Source: an uncultured Prevotellaceae bacterium
GTDB lineage: Bacteria > Bacteroidota > Bacteroidia > Bacteroidales > Muribaculaceae
Reading direction: 5' to 3'
DNA length: 64,000 nt
NCBI GenBank assembly: GCA_947165675.1
Contig: CAMVBJ010000001.1
Coordinates: forward strand, 1-64,000
The stretch's first letter is position 1, and the number at the start of each line of letters is the position of its first letter. Shown here piece after piece: positions 34,105 through 43,500 of the stretch. Both the position numbers and the translations under genes were made by a program. Below the pieces are notes generated by a model. That model saw only the letters and a list, made by a program, of their open reading frames with translations. It was not told where the DNA came from and did not search any database.

Positions 34105-35067
34105 CTAACTCATTGATTTCTTAAGGCTGAAGGTTTGCAGGGTGGCGACGGCCTCGTCGATGTCGTCGGTGAGGGTGAGTTGCAGGTTCTTGTATTTGCC
34201 GGTTTTCATCAGGTGTTCGATAAGAGGATAGACGGGAATCTCTTCGGTCCAGTAGCGCTTGCCCAGGAAAATCATGGGACTGGCAAAGCCATAGGACAGG
34301 TAGTGGTTCTGGACCGCTTCCTGAAATATCTCCTGCAGGGTGCCCGCACTGCCTGGCGTATAGATGATACCGCCAAAGGCCAGGGTGAGAATGTTGTCCT
34401 CGCGAATGCTGTTCTCAAAGAATTTGGCGATGTGGGTGGCAAACGGCGTTGACGGCTCGTGCCCATAAAGCCACGTGGGAATGCCCAAGCTCACATATTC
34501 ACCCCTGGGAAACCTCTCGATCACTCTAAAGGCCGAGCACAGCCATCCCTGGTCCCTGAACGACGGTGATGGCGACATCATCGCCAGCGCATCATCCAGT
34601 TCGCTGTCGCCCCGCCCTGCCAGCCATGCCCCCAGGTGGGTGGCTTCCATGGCTCCGGGACCGCCACCGCTCAACATGACAAAGCCTTGCTGGGTGAGTC
34701 GCTGGCTCAATCGAGCAATCTCACGAAACATCTTGTCGGTCCTGAGCAGGGCATGACCGCCCATGATGCCCACGCAGCGACGATGGTCATACTCCTTAAA
34801 GAAGCGGGCCAGCGCCGCATGAATGCAGTGGTCGTGCAGGGCGCGTGCCAACAACTCTTTCACGTTGCGGGCGTGCTGCCCCAGTGAGCAGTAGCGCTGA
34901 TACACCTTGTAGTCAAAGCAGGAGTTATAACTGGTCTCATCGTCGGGGCAATAGCCCTCGTAGAGCTCGGCAGAGGAATACAACGTCTTGCGGGTCACGT
35001 CAAAAGGAGCCTGCTCCAAGTAGGCCATCACGTCCTTCAATTCATCATATCCAGTGGCTGTAATCAT
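34105..35067 (-). CDS. LOG-family nucleotide-binding protein
   Basis: A 320-aa Rossmann-fold protein related to cytokinin phosphoribohydrolases and PpnN-type nucleotidases. MGGHALLR, VMLSGGGPGAMEATHLGA and the PGGxGTxxE-like TPGSAGTLQEIFQEAV are the family motifs. The second motif has Gly-Ser-Ala in place of Gly-Gly-x, a modest deviation. Residues 1-95 are an N-terminal extension as in longer PpnN-like forms. It probably cleaves nucleoside monophosphates to base and ribose phosphate, but this is inferred. A -7 box (minus strand, 35106-35113) lies 39 bases upstream. Confidence 0.85.
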   Translation of the reverse strand: MITATGYDELKDVMAYLEQAPFDVTRKTLYSSAELYEGYCPDDETSYNSCFDYKVYQRYCSLGQHARNVKELLARALHDHCIHAALARFFKEYDHRRCVGIMGGHALLRTDKMFREIARLSQRLTQQGFVMLSGGGPGAMEATHLGAWLAGRGDSELDDALAMMSPSPSFRDQGWLCSAFRVIERFPRGEYVSLGIPTWLYGHEPSTPFATHIAKFFENSIREDNILTLAFGGIIYTPGSAGTLQEIFQEAVQNHYLSYGFASPMIFLGKRYWTEEIPVYPLIEHLMKTGKYKNLQLTLTDDIDEAVATLQTFSLKKSMS

Positions 35068-35140
35068 TATGACAAGGTCTTTAGGAGGTTTGAGTTCACG
35101 AATGGCAAAGTTACTAATAATTCGGTTAGTTTTCCTGCGA

Positions 35141-35165
35141 TTTTAACAGTTTGGGACTGTTAAAA
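35141..35165. promoter_or_regulatory. Perfect 10-bp inverted repeat in a divergent intergenic region
   Basis: TTTTAACAGT (35141-35150) and ACTGTTAAAA (35156-35165) flank TTGGG. It lies between the divergent LOG and OmpP1 genes and could be a shared operator. The only other signal noted in this 240-base gap is a -7 box TAATTTTG at 35243-35250 for the porin gene. Confidence 0.4.
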
Positions 35166-35309
35166 AGTGTAATAATGTGGTGATATGGGGCAAAAACGCC
35201 ATTTTTTAGGACAATTTACCCACTATTTTGGGCCGATAGCAGTAATTTTGTCGCCCTAAAGTAAAAATCTCCACTTCAGGTTTGTTTAATAAAACATAAT
35301 GTGATAGCA

Positions 35310-36758
35310 ATGAAAAGAATAACATCTGTAGCCCTGTTGCTGACCATCGTCAGCATGACCGCCATGGCAGGTGGTCTCCTCCACAACACCAATCAGCACA
35401 TCGCCTTCATGCGCATGATGGCCCGTGGTGCCAGCCACGAGATTGACGCCGTCTATACCAACCCCGCCGGTCTGGCCTTTATGGACCACGACGGCTGGAC
35501 CCTGTCGCTCAATATCCAGAGCGCTTCTCAACGTCGTGACGTGCTCACCACGTTTGCCCTCTTCCCCGAGGCCGACCACACCCGCCTTTACAAGGGCAAG
35601 GCCGAGGCTCCAGTTCTCCCGTCACTCTACGGTGCCTACAAGAAGAACCGCTGGACGTTCTCAGGTTTCTTTGGCATCACTGGTGGTGGCGGCAAGTGTG
35701 ACTTTGACAGCGGCCTGCCCATGTTTGACGCCGCTGTGATGGCCGGCGTAGCCGCACAGACCAAGCCGCTCATCTCCAAGTTCCCCCAGGCAGCCCCCTT
35801 GTTCCCCCAGGGCTATGTGGATCCGTCATTCTATGACATTGAGTCGGCAATGAAAGGTCGTCAGTATATCTTCGGACTGCAATTAGGTGCTACCTACAAG
35901 ATCCTGGACTGGATGAGTGCCTATGCCGGTTTCCGCATGAACTATTTTAACGGCAACTATTCTGGCCACATCACAGCAAGTGCCAATGATAAATTGAAGA
36001 GCGCAGTCGGTCAGATCATGCCCCTGGTGCAACAGTATGCACCTGAGTATGTGCCCGTGCTCTCAAATATGTCAGGTGAAGGCGGATTGGCCAAGGTCGC
36101 ACTCGACTGTTCCCAGACGGGCTGGGGAGTGACCCCCATCATCGGTGTAGATCTGGTATGGAAAGGCTTTACCCTGGCTGCCAAGTATGAGTTCAAGACC
36201 AACTTGAACATCGAGAACGATAACAAGACGTTTGAGACCGATGTACCTGATGCGTTCAAGGAGAAGATGGCCGACTACAAGCACGGCGTGAACACGCCCA
36301 GCGACCTGCCCGCAGTGTTCTATGCCGCCCTGGGTTATGAGTTCATCCCCAACAAGCTCCGCGCCACCGTCGAGTACCACTACTATGACGACAAGCACGC
36401 CGAGATGGCCCATGACAAGCAGAAACACCTGCGCCACGGCACCCACGAGGTGCTGGCTGGTGTGGAGTGGGACATCAACAAGACGTTCACCGTGAGTGCC
36501 GGTGCCCAGAACACCGACTACGGTCTGAGCGACGCTTACCAGACCCACACCTCCTTCTCCTGCGACAGCTACTCGATCGGCTTTGGCGGCGCTGTCAACC
36601 TGACCGAGAAGGTGAAGTTGAACGTGGGCTACTTCTGGACCACCTACAAGGACTATGACCGCAGCGAGACCGACTACTTCGGCACCACGCTGCCTGGCAA
36701 GGACACCTATAGCCGCACCAACAAGGTGTTCGGTGCCGGTATCGACTTCAAGTTCTGA
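35310..36758 (+). CDS. OmpP1/FadL/TodX-family outer-membrane protein
   Basis: A 482-aa beta-barrel of the FadL type that lets hydrophobic compounds cross the outer membrane. A signal peptide is seen (about 1-18). The hallmark near the mature N-terminus is GASHEIDAVYTNPAGLAFM, the conserved NPAGLA motif of the hatch domain. Many alternating strands follow, and the protein ends in FGAGIDFKF, a typical barrel-insertion terminus. I start at ATG 35310; a GTG at 35301 is in frame. Its ligand is unknown. Confidence 0.87.
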   Translation: MKRITSVALLLTIVSMTAMAGGLLHNTNQHIAFMRMMARGASHEIDAVYTNPAGLAFMDHDGWTLSLNIQSASQRRDVLTTFALFPEADHTRLYKGKAEAPVLPSLYGAYKKNRWTFSGFFGITGGGGKCDFDSGLPMFDAAVMAGVAAQTKPLISKFPQAAPLFPQGYVDPSFYDIESAMKGRQYIFGLQLGATYKILDWMSAYAGFRMNYFNGNYSGHITASANDKLKSAVGQIMPLVQQYAPEYVPVLSNMSGEGGLAKVALDCSQTGWGVTPIIGVDLVWKGFTLAAKYEFKTNLNIENDNKTFETDVPDAFKEKMADYKHGVNTPSDLPAVFYAALGYEFIPNKLRATVEYHYYDDKHAEMAHDKQKHLRHGTHEVLAGVEWDINKTFTVSAGAQNTDYGLSDAYQTHTSFSCDSYSIGFGGAVNLTEKVKLNVGYFWTTYKDYDRSETDYFGTTLPGKDTYSRTNKVFGAGIDFKF

Positions 36759-36820
36759 GGATAAAGTTCATCAATATAAACAGGAGGAATAGATATCATA
36801 AAAATCTTTATCCTATGGCA

Positions 36821-36863
36821 CGCCGCCGCTCGATTAACTGTCGGGCGGCGGTGTAGTTTTTTT
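36821..36863 (+). terminator. Terminator after the OmpP1 gene
   Basis: CGCCGCCG (36821-36828) pairs with CGGGCGGCG (36842-36850) and a TTTTTTT run follows at 36857. The rest of this 361-base gap holds a second small GC hairpin (CCGCCC-TGT-CGGGCGG, near 36901-36916) and a dispersed repeat. Confidence 0.7.
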
Positions 36864-36999
36864 GGCAATGATATAGATGTTGGCCCATTGGTGGTATTAA
36901 CCGCCCTGTCGGGCGGGAAATTAATCAAATTAATTTTAAAATTTAATTTTCTTTTAATTTCCCGAAACTTGGCTGCACCTCAGCCATATAAGTAAACTT

Positions 37000-37089
37000 A
37001 ATGGCGTTCGATTTGCACAAGTTTTCCCGTGCGTTAGCACGGTTTGATGCAGAGACGTTTCAGCGCAGGGTCAACTGCTATATCGTTCC
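37000..37089 (-). repeat. Dispersed intergenic repeat, copy 3 (reverse, partly diverged)
   Basis: On the minus strand it starts AACGATATAGCAGTTGACC, the same terminus as copies 1 and 2, then differs inside. It contains a perfect hairpin CCGTGC-GTTA-GCACGG (37027-37042). Confidence 0.55.
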
Positions 37090-37119
37090 GTTTTTTTTCA
37101 GTTATTATTTGTCCGTAAA

Positions 37120-37662
37120 CTATCTTAACAAGTTGGACATCATAGTGTTCCAGTCCTGGGCATCCGAGATGCTGCCCAGCAATCCCTCGTGGGGAGGGAA
37201 GGCGATGCTGTCGTTGAGGGTGTAGGTGACCTGGGGTATTTTCACATATAGCGTCAGCGTGTTCAGCGTCTCGCCATTCTTGTATTGCTGTCCCAGTTGC
37301 TTGAAGTCGTCGGCCTTGATGTAATACAGGCGGTCACCCTTGTTGCACAGGTAGATGCGGTCAAAATCGAGCTCAGTTAACTCCTGGGCACACTGTAACA
37401 TGCAACGAGTGACATCAAAGCGGTCGAAGCTACGCTCGTCGGGCTCCTTCACGTTGAAGGACAATTCCCTCTTGGGGTTATACCAAGGCTGCGTGACCTC
37501 AATATTGATTCCATTGTTGGCAGGATCCAGGTTCTTCAACTCGACGCGAGTGATGACCTTCCTGCCCCCCTTCACAAAGTCCATCGAGATCAAGGCATGA
37601 ACGGCTACTAAAGCCAGAATGCCAATGATGGCGACGAGGAGCAATTTATCTTGGCGTGTCAT
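37120..37662 (-). CDS. Small single-pass membrane protein of unknown function
   Basis: A 180-aa protein that I do not recognise. One hydrophobic segment near the N-terminus (about 6-25; LLLVAIIGILALVAVHALI) anchors it, with a mixed alpha/beta soluble domain outside (RFDVTRCMLQCAQELTELDFDRIYL). I start at ATG 37662 (MTRQDKLLL); an in-frame TTG lies three codons upstream. Its start overlaps the end of the LD-carboxypeptidase gene by 17 bases, so the two are probably translated together. That links it to the nagZ-like and S66 peptidase genes upstream, a muropeptide-processing context. Confidence 0.7.
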   Translation of the reverse strand: MTRQDKLLLVAIIGILALVAVHALISMDFVKGGRKVITRVELKNLDPANNGINIEVTQPWYNPKRELSFNVKEPDERSFDRFDVTRCMLQCAQELTELDFDRIYLCNKGDRLYYIKADDFKQLGQQYKNGETLNTLTLYVKIPQVTYTLNDSIAFPPHEGLLGSISDAQDWNTMMSNLLR

Positions 37663-38704
37663 GGTTTTCAAATGTGAGAGTGACTCCTTGTGGAGTGACT
37701 TCGAGCAAGGCGGGGCACCCTTCGATCATGGGATAATTCCAGTCCTCGTCATGGCTGGCGGGGAAGTCGTAGCACACGGGGATGTTGTAGCCGTTCAAGG
37801 TTTCGGCCAGCATCTCGTTCATGTCGGTGTAGCCGTTACTCGGCTGATATTCGGTGAAACGTCCCACAATGATGCCCTTGACATGGCTGAGGACTCCCTT
37901 GAGACGCAACTGCTGCAACATGCTGTTGACGCGCGCCATGCTCTCGCTCACGTCCTCAAAGAAAAGGATGATGTCCCGTCCGCTCACGTTGTCACGGTCC
38001 AGGAAGTCCCAATTGCGGCTGCCACCGATGTTGGTAAACACGGCCATATTGCCACCGAGGACAATACCGCGTGCTGTGCCCATCTTGTTGAGCGGGTGGG
38101 CAGGAACGCTGTAGCTGGGCAGATTACCCATCAACACGTCGCGCAACATCAGGTTGATGCTGTCGTTCGCTCCACGGCTGCCCAGTGCACCGCCCATGTT
38201 GGCGTGCAGGCTCATCACGCCGCTGCAGACCATTGCGCTGTGCAGAGCAGTGATGTCGCTGTAGCCCACAATCCACTTGGGATTGCGGTTGAAGTCCTTG
38301 TGGGTCATCGGGTCAAGCAGCATGGCCGAGCCATAGCCACCGCGGGTGCACACGATAGCCTTGATCTCGGGGTCATTGAGTGCCCAGCGCAAGTCTGCGA
38401 CACGTTGGTCAATGGTGCCGGCATACATGTGGCACTTGGACAGCGCATGAGGGCCTATCACGGGATTGAAACCCCAAGCGCGCAGCGTGGCGGCGGCTTT
38501 GTCGGGATTGTCTTCACCAGGGGTGCTGGCAGGCGATATGATGGCGATCTTGTCGCCAGCCTTGAGTGGCAAGGGCCTTGTTATCATTTTGGTCTTGAGC
38601 AGTTTGTTGTGTTTCTTGGGGCTTTTCTTGATCGTTAAGTCGCTGGCCATGGCTGTCATGACAGCCAGTAATGCGATCGTGGTGATGAATAAGATGCGTT
38701 TCAT
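37646..38704 (-). CDS. Exported LD-carboxypeptidase (S66, LdcA/MccF family)
   Basis: Removes the terminal D-alanine from tetrapeptide muropeptides in this family; some members cleave other peptide conjugates. A signal peptide covers about residues 1-20. AIISPAS opens the fold, CTRGGYGSAMLL and VGYSDITALHSAM (catalytic Ser149) form the nucleophile region, LFFEDV carries the Glu and YDFPASHDEDWNYPM the His of the triad. The 352-aa length is normal plus leader. It lies 11 bases after the nagZ-like gene and overlaps the small membrane protein gene. Confidence 0.88.
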   Translation of the reverse strand: MKRILFITTIALLAVMTAMASDLTIKKSPKKHNKLLKTKMITRPLPLKAGDKIAIISPASTPGEDNPDKAAATLRAWGFNPVIGPHALSKCHMYAGTIDQRVADLRWALNDPEIKAIVCTRGGYGSAMLLDPMTHKDFNRNPKWIVGYSDITALHSAMVCSGVMSLHANMGGALGSRGANDSINLMLRDVLMGNLPSYSVPAHPLNKMGTARGIVLGGNMAVFTNIGGSRNWDFLDRDNVSGRDIILFFEDVSESMARVNSMLQQLRLKGVLSHVKGIIVGRFTEYQPSNGYTDMNEMLAETLNGYNIPVCYDFPASHDEDWNYPMIEGCPALLEVTPQGVTLTFENHDTPR

Positions 38705-38715
38705 GTCAATAGCTA

Positions 38716-39828
38716 TTATTGTCTAATTCCTAATTTCATTATGCGTTCGTGGGACTGCTGTAGGCGCTCCCAGGGGATGCGGCCCTGCTTAACCGAGTTG
38801 ACGATCATGTCCACAAGCAGGAATGGGCGGTCGGCCTCAAAGCCAGTGTTGATGTTGTTGCCCACACAGATGAGGTCGGCTCCAGCATTGATGGCCAGTT
38901 CCAGGGCCGTGGGGATGCTGTACTGGTTGCGGATGGCCTGCATGTACAGGTCGTCGGTCACAATCACGCCATCATAGCCCATCTCGACGCGCAGCAGGTC
39001 GGTGAGCGTCTTCTTGGACAGCGTGGCCGGATAGTCCTCATCAATCTGTCGGTTGAACAAGTGGGCCGTCATGATCAGGTCGGCCTTGCCGGCATCGATG
39101 AGCATCTTGAAGGGCTCAAGCTCCTGAGGTGTCCAGACATTGGTCACATCGACAAAGCCATAGTGTGAGTCGTCGATGGCGTTGCCGTGTCCAGGGAAGT
39201 GCTTCAACGTGCACAGCACACCCTGCTTGTGGCTCTCGTCAATAAACCAACCGGCGTTATGGGCAATCACGGCAGGATCCATCGAGAAGCTACGCATGAA
39301 GTGCCCCACTGCAGCACAGTCATGGTTGAGCACATCGACCACTGGCGCCAAGTTGACATTTACACCAGCCTCGTGCATCTCCCGCGCCAGTCGCTTGGCA
39401 TAGTAGCGCGTTGTGTCCTCGTTGTCAACAGAGCCCAAGTATTCGGCGGTCACTGTGGGCAGGAAGCCATATTGGGGCTTGAGTCTTGCTACCTTGCCAC
39501 CTTCCTGGTCAGTCGCGATGATCAGGGGATAGTCGGCCCATGCCTGTAGCTGGGCGGTCATGCGAGTCAAGCGTTCCTTGCTGGTGATGTTGCGTGAGCC
39601 GATTGTGGCATCCCCTGTCATGTCAATGTCAAACAGCACGATGGCACCAACATGCAGGTCACGCACATAGCGGGCGGCGTCACAATCCACGGTCACGCTG
39701 TCTCCCTTGAAGCCCACCATGAGCATCCCAGCGGCATAACGCCGGATGACCGAGTCGGGCGGCAGCTGCGCAAACATGCTACCCGCTGCTGCCAGCGCAA
39801 TAGCCAGTGTCAATAATATTCTCTTCAT
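38716..39828 (-). CDS. Exported GH3 beta-N-acetylhexosaminidase (NagZ-like)
   Basis: Cleaves N-acetylglucosamine from anhydromuropeptides or chitooligosaccharides. Signs are the NagZ motif KHFPGHG (209-215) with the catalytic His, ATDQEGGKVARL and VIVTDDLYMQAI with the nucleophile Asp. At 370 aa it is the single-domain form, but unlike cytosolic E. coli NagZ it has a signal peptide (about 1-20), so it acts in the periplasm. It is the first gene of a run with the S66 peptidase, which would process the peptide part of the same fragments. Confidence 0.88.
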   Translation of the reverse strand: MKRILLTLAIALAAAGSMFAQLPPDSVIRRYAAGMLMVGFKGDSVTVDCDAARYVRDLHVGAIVLFDIDMTGDATIGSRNITSKERLTRMTAQLQAWADYPLIIATDQEGGKVARLKPQYGFLPTVTAEYLGSVDNEDTTRYYAKRLAREMHEAGVNVNLAPVVDVLNHDCAAVGHFMRSFSMDPAVIAHNAGWFIDESHKQGVLCTLKHFPGHGNAIDDSHYGFVDVTNVWTPQELEPFKMLIDAGKADLIMTAHLFNRQIDEDYPATLSKKTLTDLLRVEMGYDGVIVTDDLYMQAIRNQYSIPTALELAINAGADLICVGNNINTGFEADRPFLLVDMIVNSVKQGRIPWERLQQSHERIMKLGIRQ

Positions 39829-39847
39829 GTATCAATGAGTGGATAAA

Positions 39848-39925
39848 AAAGAAGACAATAAATACAATGATACAAATTAACTGATTACCAATAATTTGTA
39901 TTTATTGCGCTTATTGCTTTCCTTT
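39848..39925. repeat. AT-rich hairpin repeat family, copy 4
   Basis: ACAATAAATACAATGATACA pairs with TTTGTATTTATTGCGCTTAT, followed by the shared tail TTTCCTTTTATT. Its right end abuts the stop of the minus-strand gene at 39933, as in the other copies. Confidence 0.7.
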
Positions 39926-39932
39926 TATTTTA

Positions 39933-40364
39933 TTACTTGTCAAAGAAGTGGAAGAAGTAATAGCAGGCAATCCAGTCCACTCGCACGCCGCGGGCAAAGC
40001 CGATGGTCTTCTTGGCAGCATCGGTCACCTTACCGTCATTGATGTTGATGTAGCCCAGGATGTTGCTCTCGCCGTCACGCACCGTGCCATCGGTGTTGAT
40101 GTAGCCGATGCGGGTGCCAGTTGTGTTAAATATCTCGAGCTGGTTGATGGTGCCCACCGCCTTACCGGCATTGTCTCGCACCGTTCCATCGGCGTCAAAT
40201 GACCCGATCGAGTGCATACTCTGATCCCTGACCACACCATTACCGTTAATGCGGCCAATGCTGTTAAAATCGGCGTCGCGCAGCACCTGTGCACTCGCCT
40301 CGGTTGCCATCATGCCGACTATTGCCAGCACCGCAACCATCATGTATAATCTGATCCGTTTCAT
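39933..40364 (-). CDS. Small exported repeat protein (beta-flower-like)
   Basis: A 143-aa secreted protein with a signal peptide (about 1-26, ending SAQ). The mature part is built from about five repeats of 19-22 residues of the form IG.I...GTVRD (SIGRINGNGVVRD, SIGSFDADGTVRD, GTINQLEIFNTTGTRIGYINTDGTVRD, LGYININDGKVTD, IGFARGVRVDW). This pattern matches small beta-flower proteins of Bacteroidales, whose function is unknown. A -7 box (TAACTTTG, minus strand, 40409-40416) lies 45 bases upstream. Confidence 0.75.
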   Translation of the reverse strand: MKRIRLYMMVAVLAIVGMMATEASAQVLRDADFNSIGRINGNGVVRDQSMHSIGSFDADGTVRDNAGKAVGTINQLEIFNTTGTRIGYINTDGTVRDGESNILGYININDGKVTDAAKKTIGFARGVRVDWIACYYFFHFFDK

Positions 40365-40498
40365 AGTCGTTCCTCCAGTTTTGTATCCATTAGACTAACA
40401 ACAAGCCACAAAGTTAAAAAGTTTTTCCAAATTAGCCAAATTTTGTCAAATATAGTCAAATATAAGCCATTGAGCACCGAGTTTTCAAAGATTATGCG

Positions 40499-40506
40499 TA
40501 ATTTTG
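40499..40506 (+). promoter_or_regulatory. -7 box (TAATTTTG) for the GT117 gene
   Basis: A TAnnTTTG match 66 bases before the ATG at 40572. Confidence 0.55.
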
Positions 40507-40571
40507 CCGTTTAGTATGCGTTAAATCAATAAACAACGAGATAAAACCTAAAATTATTTAGAAAAGAAACG

Positions 40572-43500
40572 ATGAAGAAGTACAAGCTCATCAACAATGC
40601 GCTGGGATGGCTCATCTTTGTAGTGGCAGCGGCGACCTACCTGCTGACCATCGAGCCGACCGCCAGCTTCTGGGACTGCCCGGAGTTTATTGCCCAAGGT
40701 TTCAAGACCGAAATTGGTCACCCGCCTGGCAACCCGATTTTTATTCTTGCCGCCAACTTTGCGAGCAAGTTTGCCGGTGGTGACGTGATGGCTGTGGCCA
40801 AGTGCGTCAATGCGATGTCAGCGATCTTCAGTGCGCTGACGATCCTGTTGCTCTTCTGGTCCATTACCCACCTGGTGAAAAAACTGGTGGTGAAGGACGG
40901 CGAGGAAGACAAGATGACGCTGGCCCAGTACCTCGTGGTGATGGGCAGTGGCATCTGTGGCGCTCTGGCTTACACGTGGAGTGACACCTTCTGGTACAGT
41001 GCCGTTGAGGCCGAGGTGTATGCCTTCTCATCGTTCTGTACCGCGCTGGTGTTCTGGCTCATCCTCAAGTGGGAAAACCGTGCTGACGAGCCAGGCAGTG
41101 ACCGCTGGATAGTGCTGATTGCCTACGTCTTCGGTGTATCGCTGGGTGTGCATCTGTTGAACCTGTTGTGTATCCCCGCCATTGCGCTGATATATTACTA
41201 TCGTCATTGCCGTGCCCGTGGCAAGGACTCGACGTTGAAGGGTTCCTGCTTGACGCTGCTTCTGTCCTTTGTCATCGTGGGCTTGATCCTCTACGGCCTG
41301 GAGCCAGGTTTTGTGGAGTTGGGTCAGAAGTTTGACCTCTTCTTTGTCAACACCTTGGGCATGTCGTTCAACTCGGGTGTGCTGGTATATGCCATTGTGT
41401 TGTTAGCTGTAATGGCATGGGCATTGTGGGAGCTGTACAGCAACAAGAGCCCGCTGCGCATCAAGTTGTCGTTTGCGCTCGCCATCCTGCTGTCGGGCAT
41501 GCTCTTCTTGGGCGATAGCCTGTTGATACCGCTGGTACTTTTCATCGGCCTGTGTGTCTATTTGTTCAAATTCTGCAAATCGGTGCCTGTGCGGGTGTTT
41601 ACCAATATCGTGTCGTGCATCATGGTCATCTTTATCGGCTTCAGCTGCTATGCGCTGATTCTTATCCGCAGCTCGCAGAACACGCCGCTGGACGAGAACT
41701 CTCCCAACAATACCTTTGCCCTTGCCAAGTACTTGAGCCGTGAGCAATATGGCGAGACCCCGCTGCTGTATGGCCGCACGCTCTATAGCGACGTGATGTA
41801 TCAGGACAAGGGTAATGGTGTGATGCAGCCAGCCACTACCGATGGCCCCATGCAGTATGCCCCTGAGGTGAAGGCCAGCGCTGACCAGCCTGACCACTAT
41901 AAGGCATTGGGTCCCAAGAAGAATTACAAATACAGTCCCGAACAGAACATGCTCTTCCCTCGCATTCATGACGAGAAGCACGAGCGCGAGTATGTAGAGT
42001 GGCTGGGTATGCAAGGCACTCAAGTTGAGGCCACCACCTCGCTCAACCGTGACGGTAGCCCCAACAGCAAGGAGATGAAGATGAAGCCCACCATGATGGA
42101 GAACCTGCGCTTCTTTGTCGATTACCAGCTGAATTACATGTACTGGCGCTACTTCATGTGGAACTTTGCCGGTCGCCAGAACGACCTTCAGGGCATGGGC
42201 GAAATTACCCACGGCAACTGGATCTCGGGCTACTCGTTTATCGACAATCCACGCCTGGGTGACCAGAGCCTGCTGCCCGATGACCTGGGCAAGGGCAACA
42301 AGGGTCACAACGTGTTCTATCTGCTGCCGTTGATCATGGGTATCATCGGCCTGTTGTGGCAGGCCTATCGTGGCCGTCGCGGCATCGAGCAGTTCTGGGT
42401 GATCTTCTTCTTGTTCTTCATGACAGGTATTGCCATCGTGCTCTACTTGAACCAGACGCCCAGCCAGCCCCGTGAACGAGACTATGCTTACGCTGGTTCG
42501 TTCTATGCCTACAGCATCTGGATTGGAATGGGTGTTGCCGGCTTGTGGAGCCTGGTGATGTGGTTCCTCAAGAAGAAAGAGAAAAAGGCCGCTAAGGGCG
42601 AAGCCGCCCTTGCCACCGAGAATGGTAACCGAGGAGGCGTGGCAACGGCAGTGGCTGCCTGTGCAGCCATCGTGGGCCTGATTGTTCCCTTACAGATGGT
42701 GAGCCAGACGTGGGACGACCATGACCGCAGTGGCCGCACGGCTGCAAGAGACTTTGGCCGCAACTACTTGTCGAGCGTGGCACCTAACGGCATCATCTTC
42801 TGTAACGGTGACAACGATACCTTCCCCTTGTGGTACCTGCAGGAGGTAGAGGGCTACCGCACCGACGTGCGCGCCGTGAACCTGAGCTATCTTGCCACCG
42901 ATTGGTACATTAGCCAGATGCAGCGTGCCGCCTATGAGTCGGCTCCGCTGCCCATGCAGGCCAAGAACAACACCTACGCCTACGATGAGCGCCAGTTCTG
43001 CTACTTCATCCAGCCAGACCAGACGCCGACCGAGGCCCTGCAGTCCTTAGCATTCACCTACAGTGAGGATAGCAAGAAGAACGACTATGGCATCAATGAG
43101 ATCCGTTATCCGCGCGTATATATCCCCGTCAATGCTGACCAGGCCATCAAGGCCGGTGTTGTCAAGGCGGAGCAGCGCGACGCAATCCAGGAGTCAATCA
43201 ATCTGGACCTGCAGCGCATGGGCTCTGGCATGACCGCCAGCCAGTTGATGTCGTTTGATATCATAGCCAGCAGCATCGCCCAGGGCTGGAACCGTCCATG
43301 CTACTTCGCCATGACCGTTCCCAACGACTACTATCTGGGCTTGGATCCCTACCTGCGCCTCACGGGTCTTGCCTATCAGGTGACCCCATTAGTATCAGAC
43401 ACTCAAAGGGGCAACGCGGGCGTATCGACCGACATCATGTATGACAACGTGGTGAACAAGTTCAAGTGGGGTGGCCTCGACACTGCCAAGCCTGGTTCGC

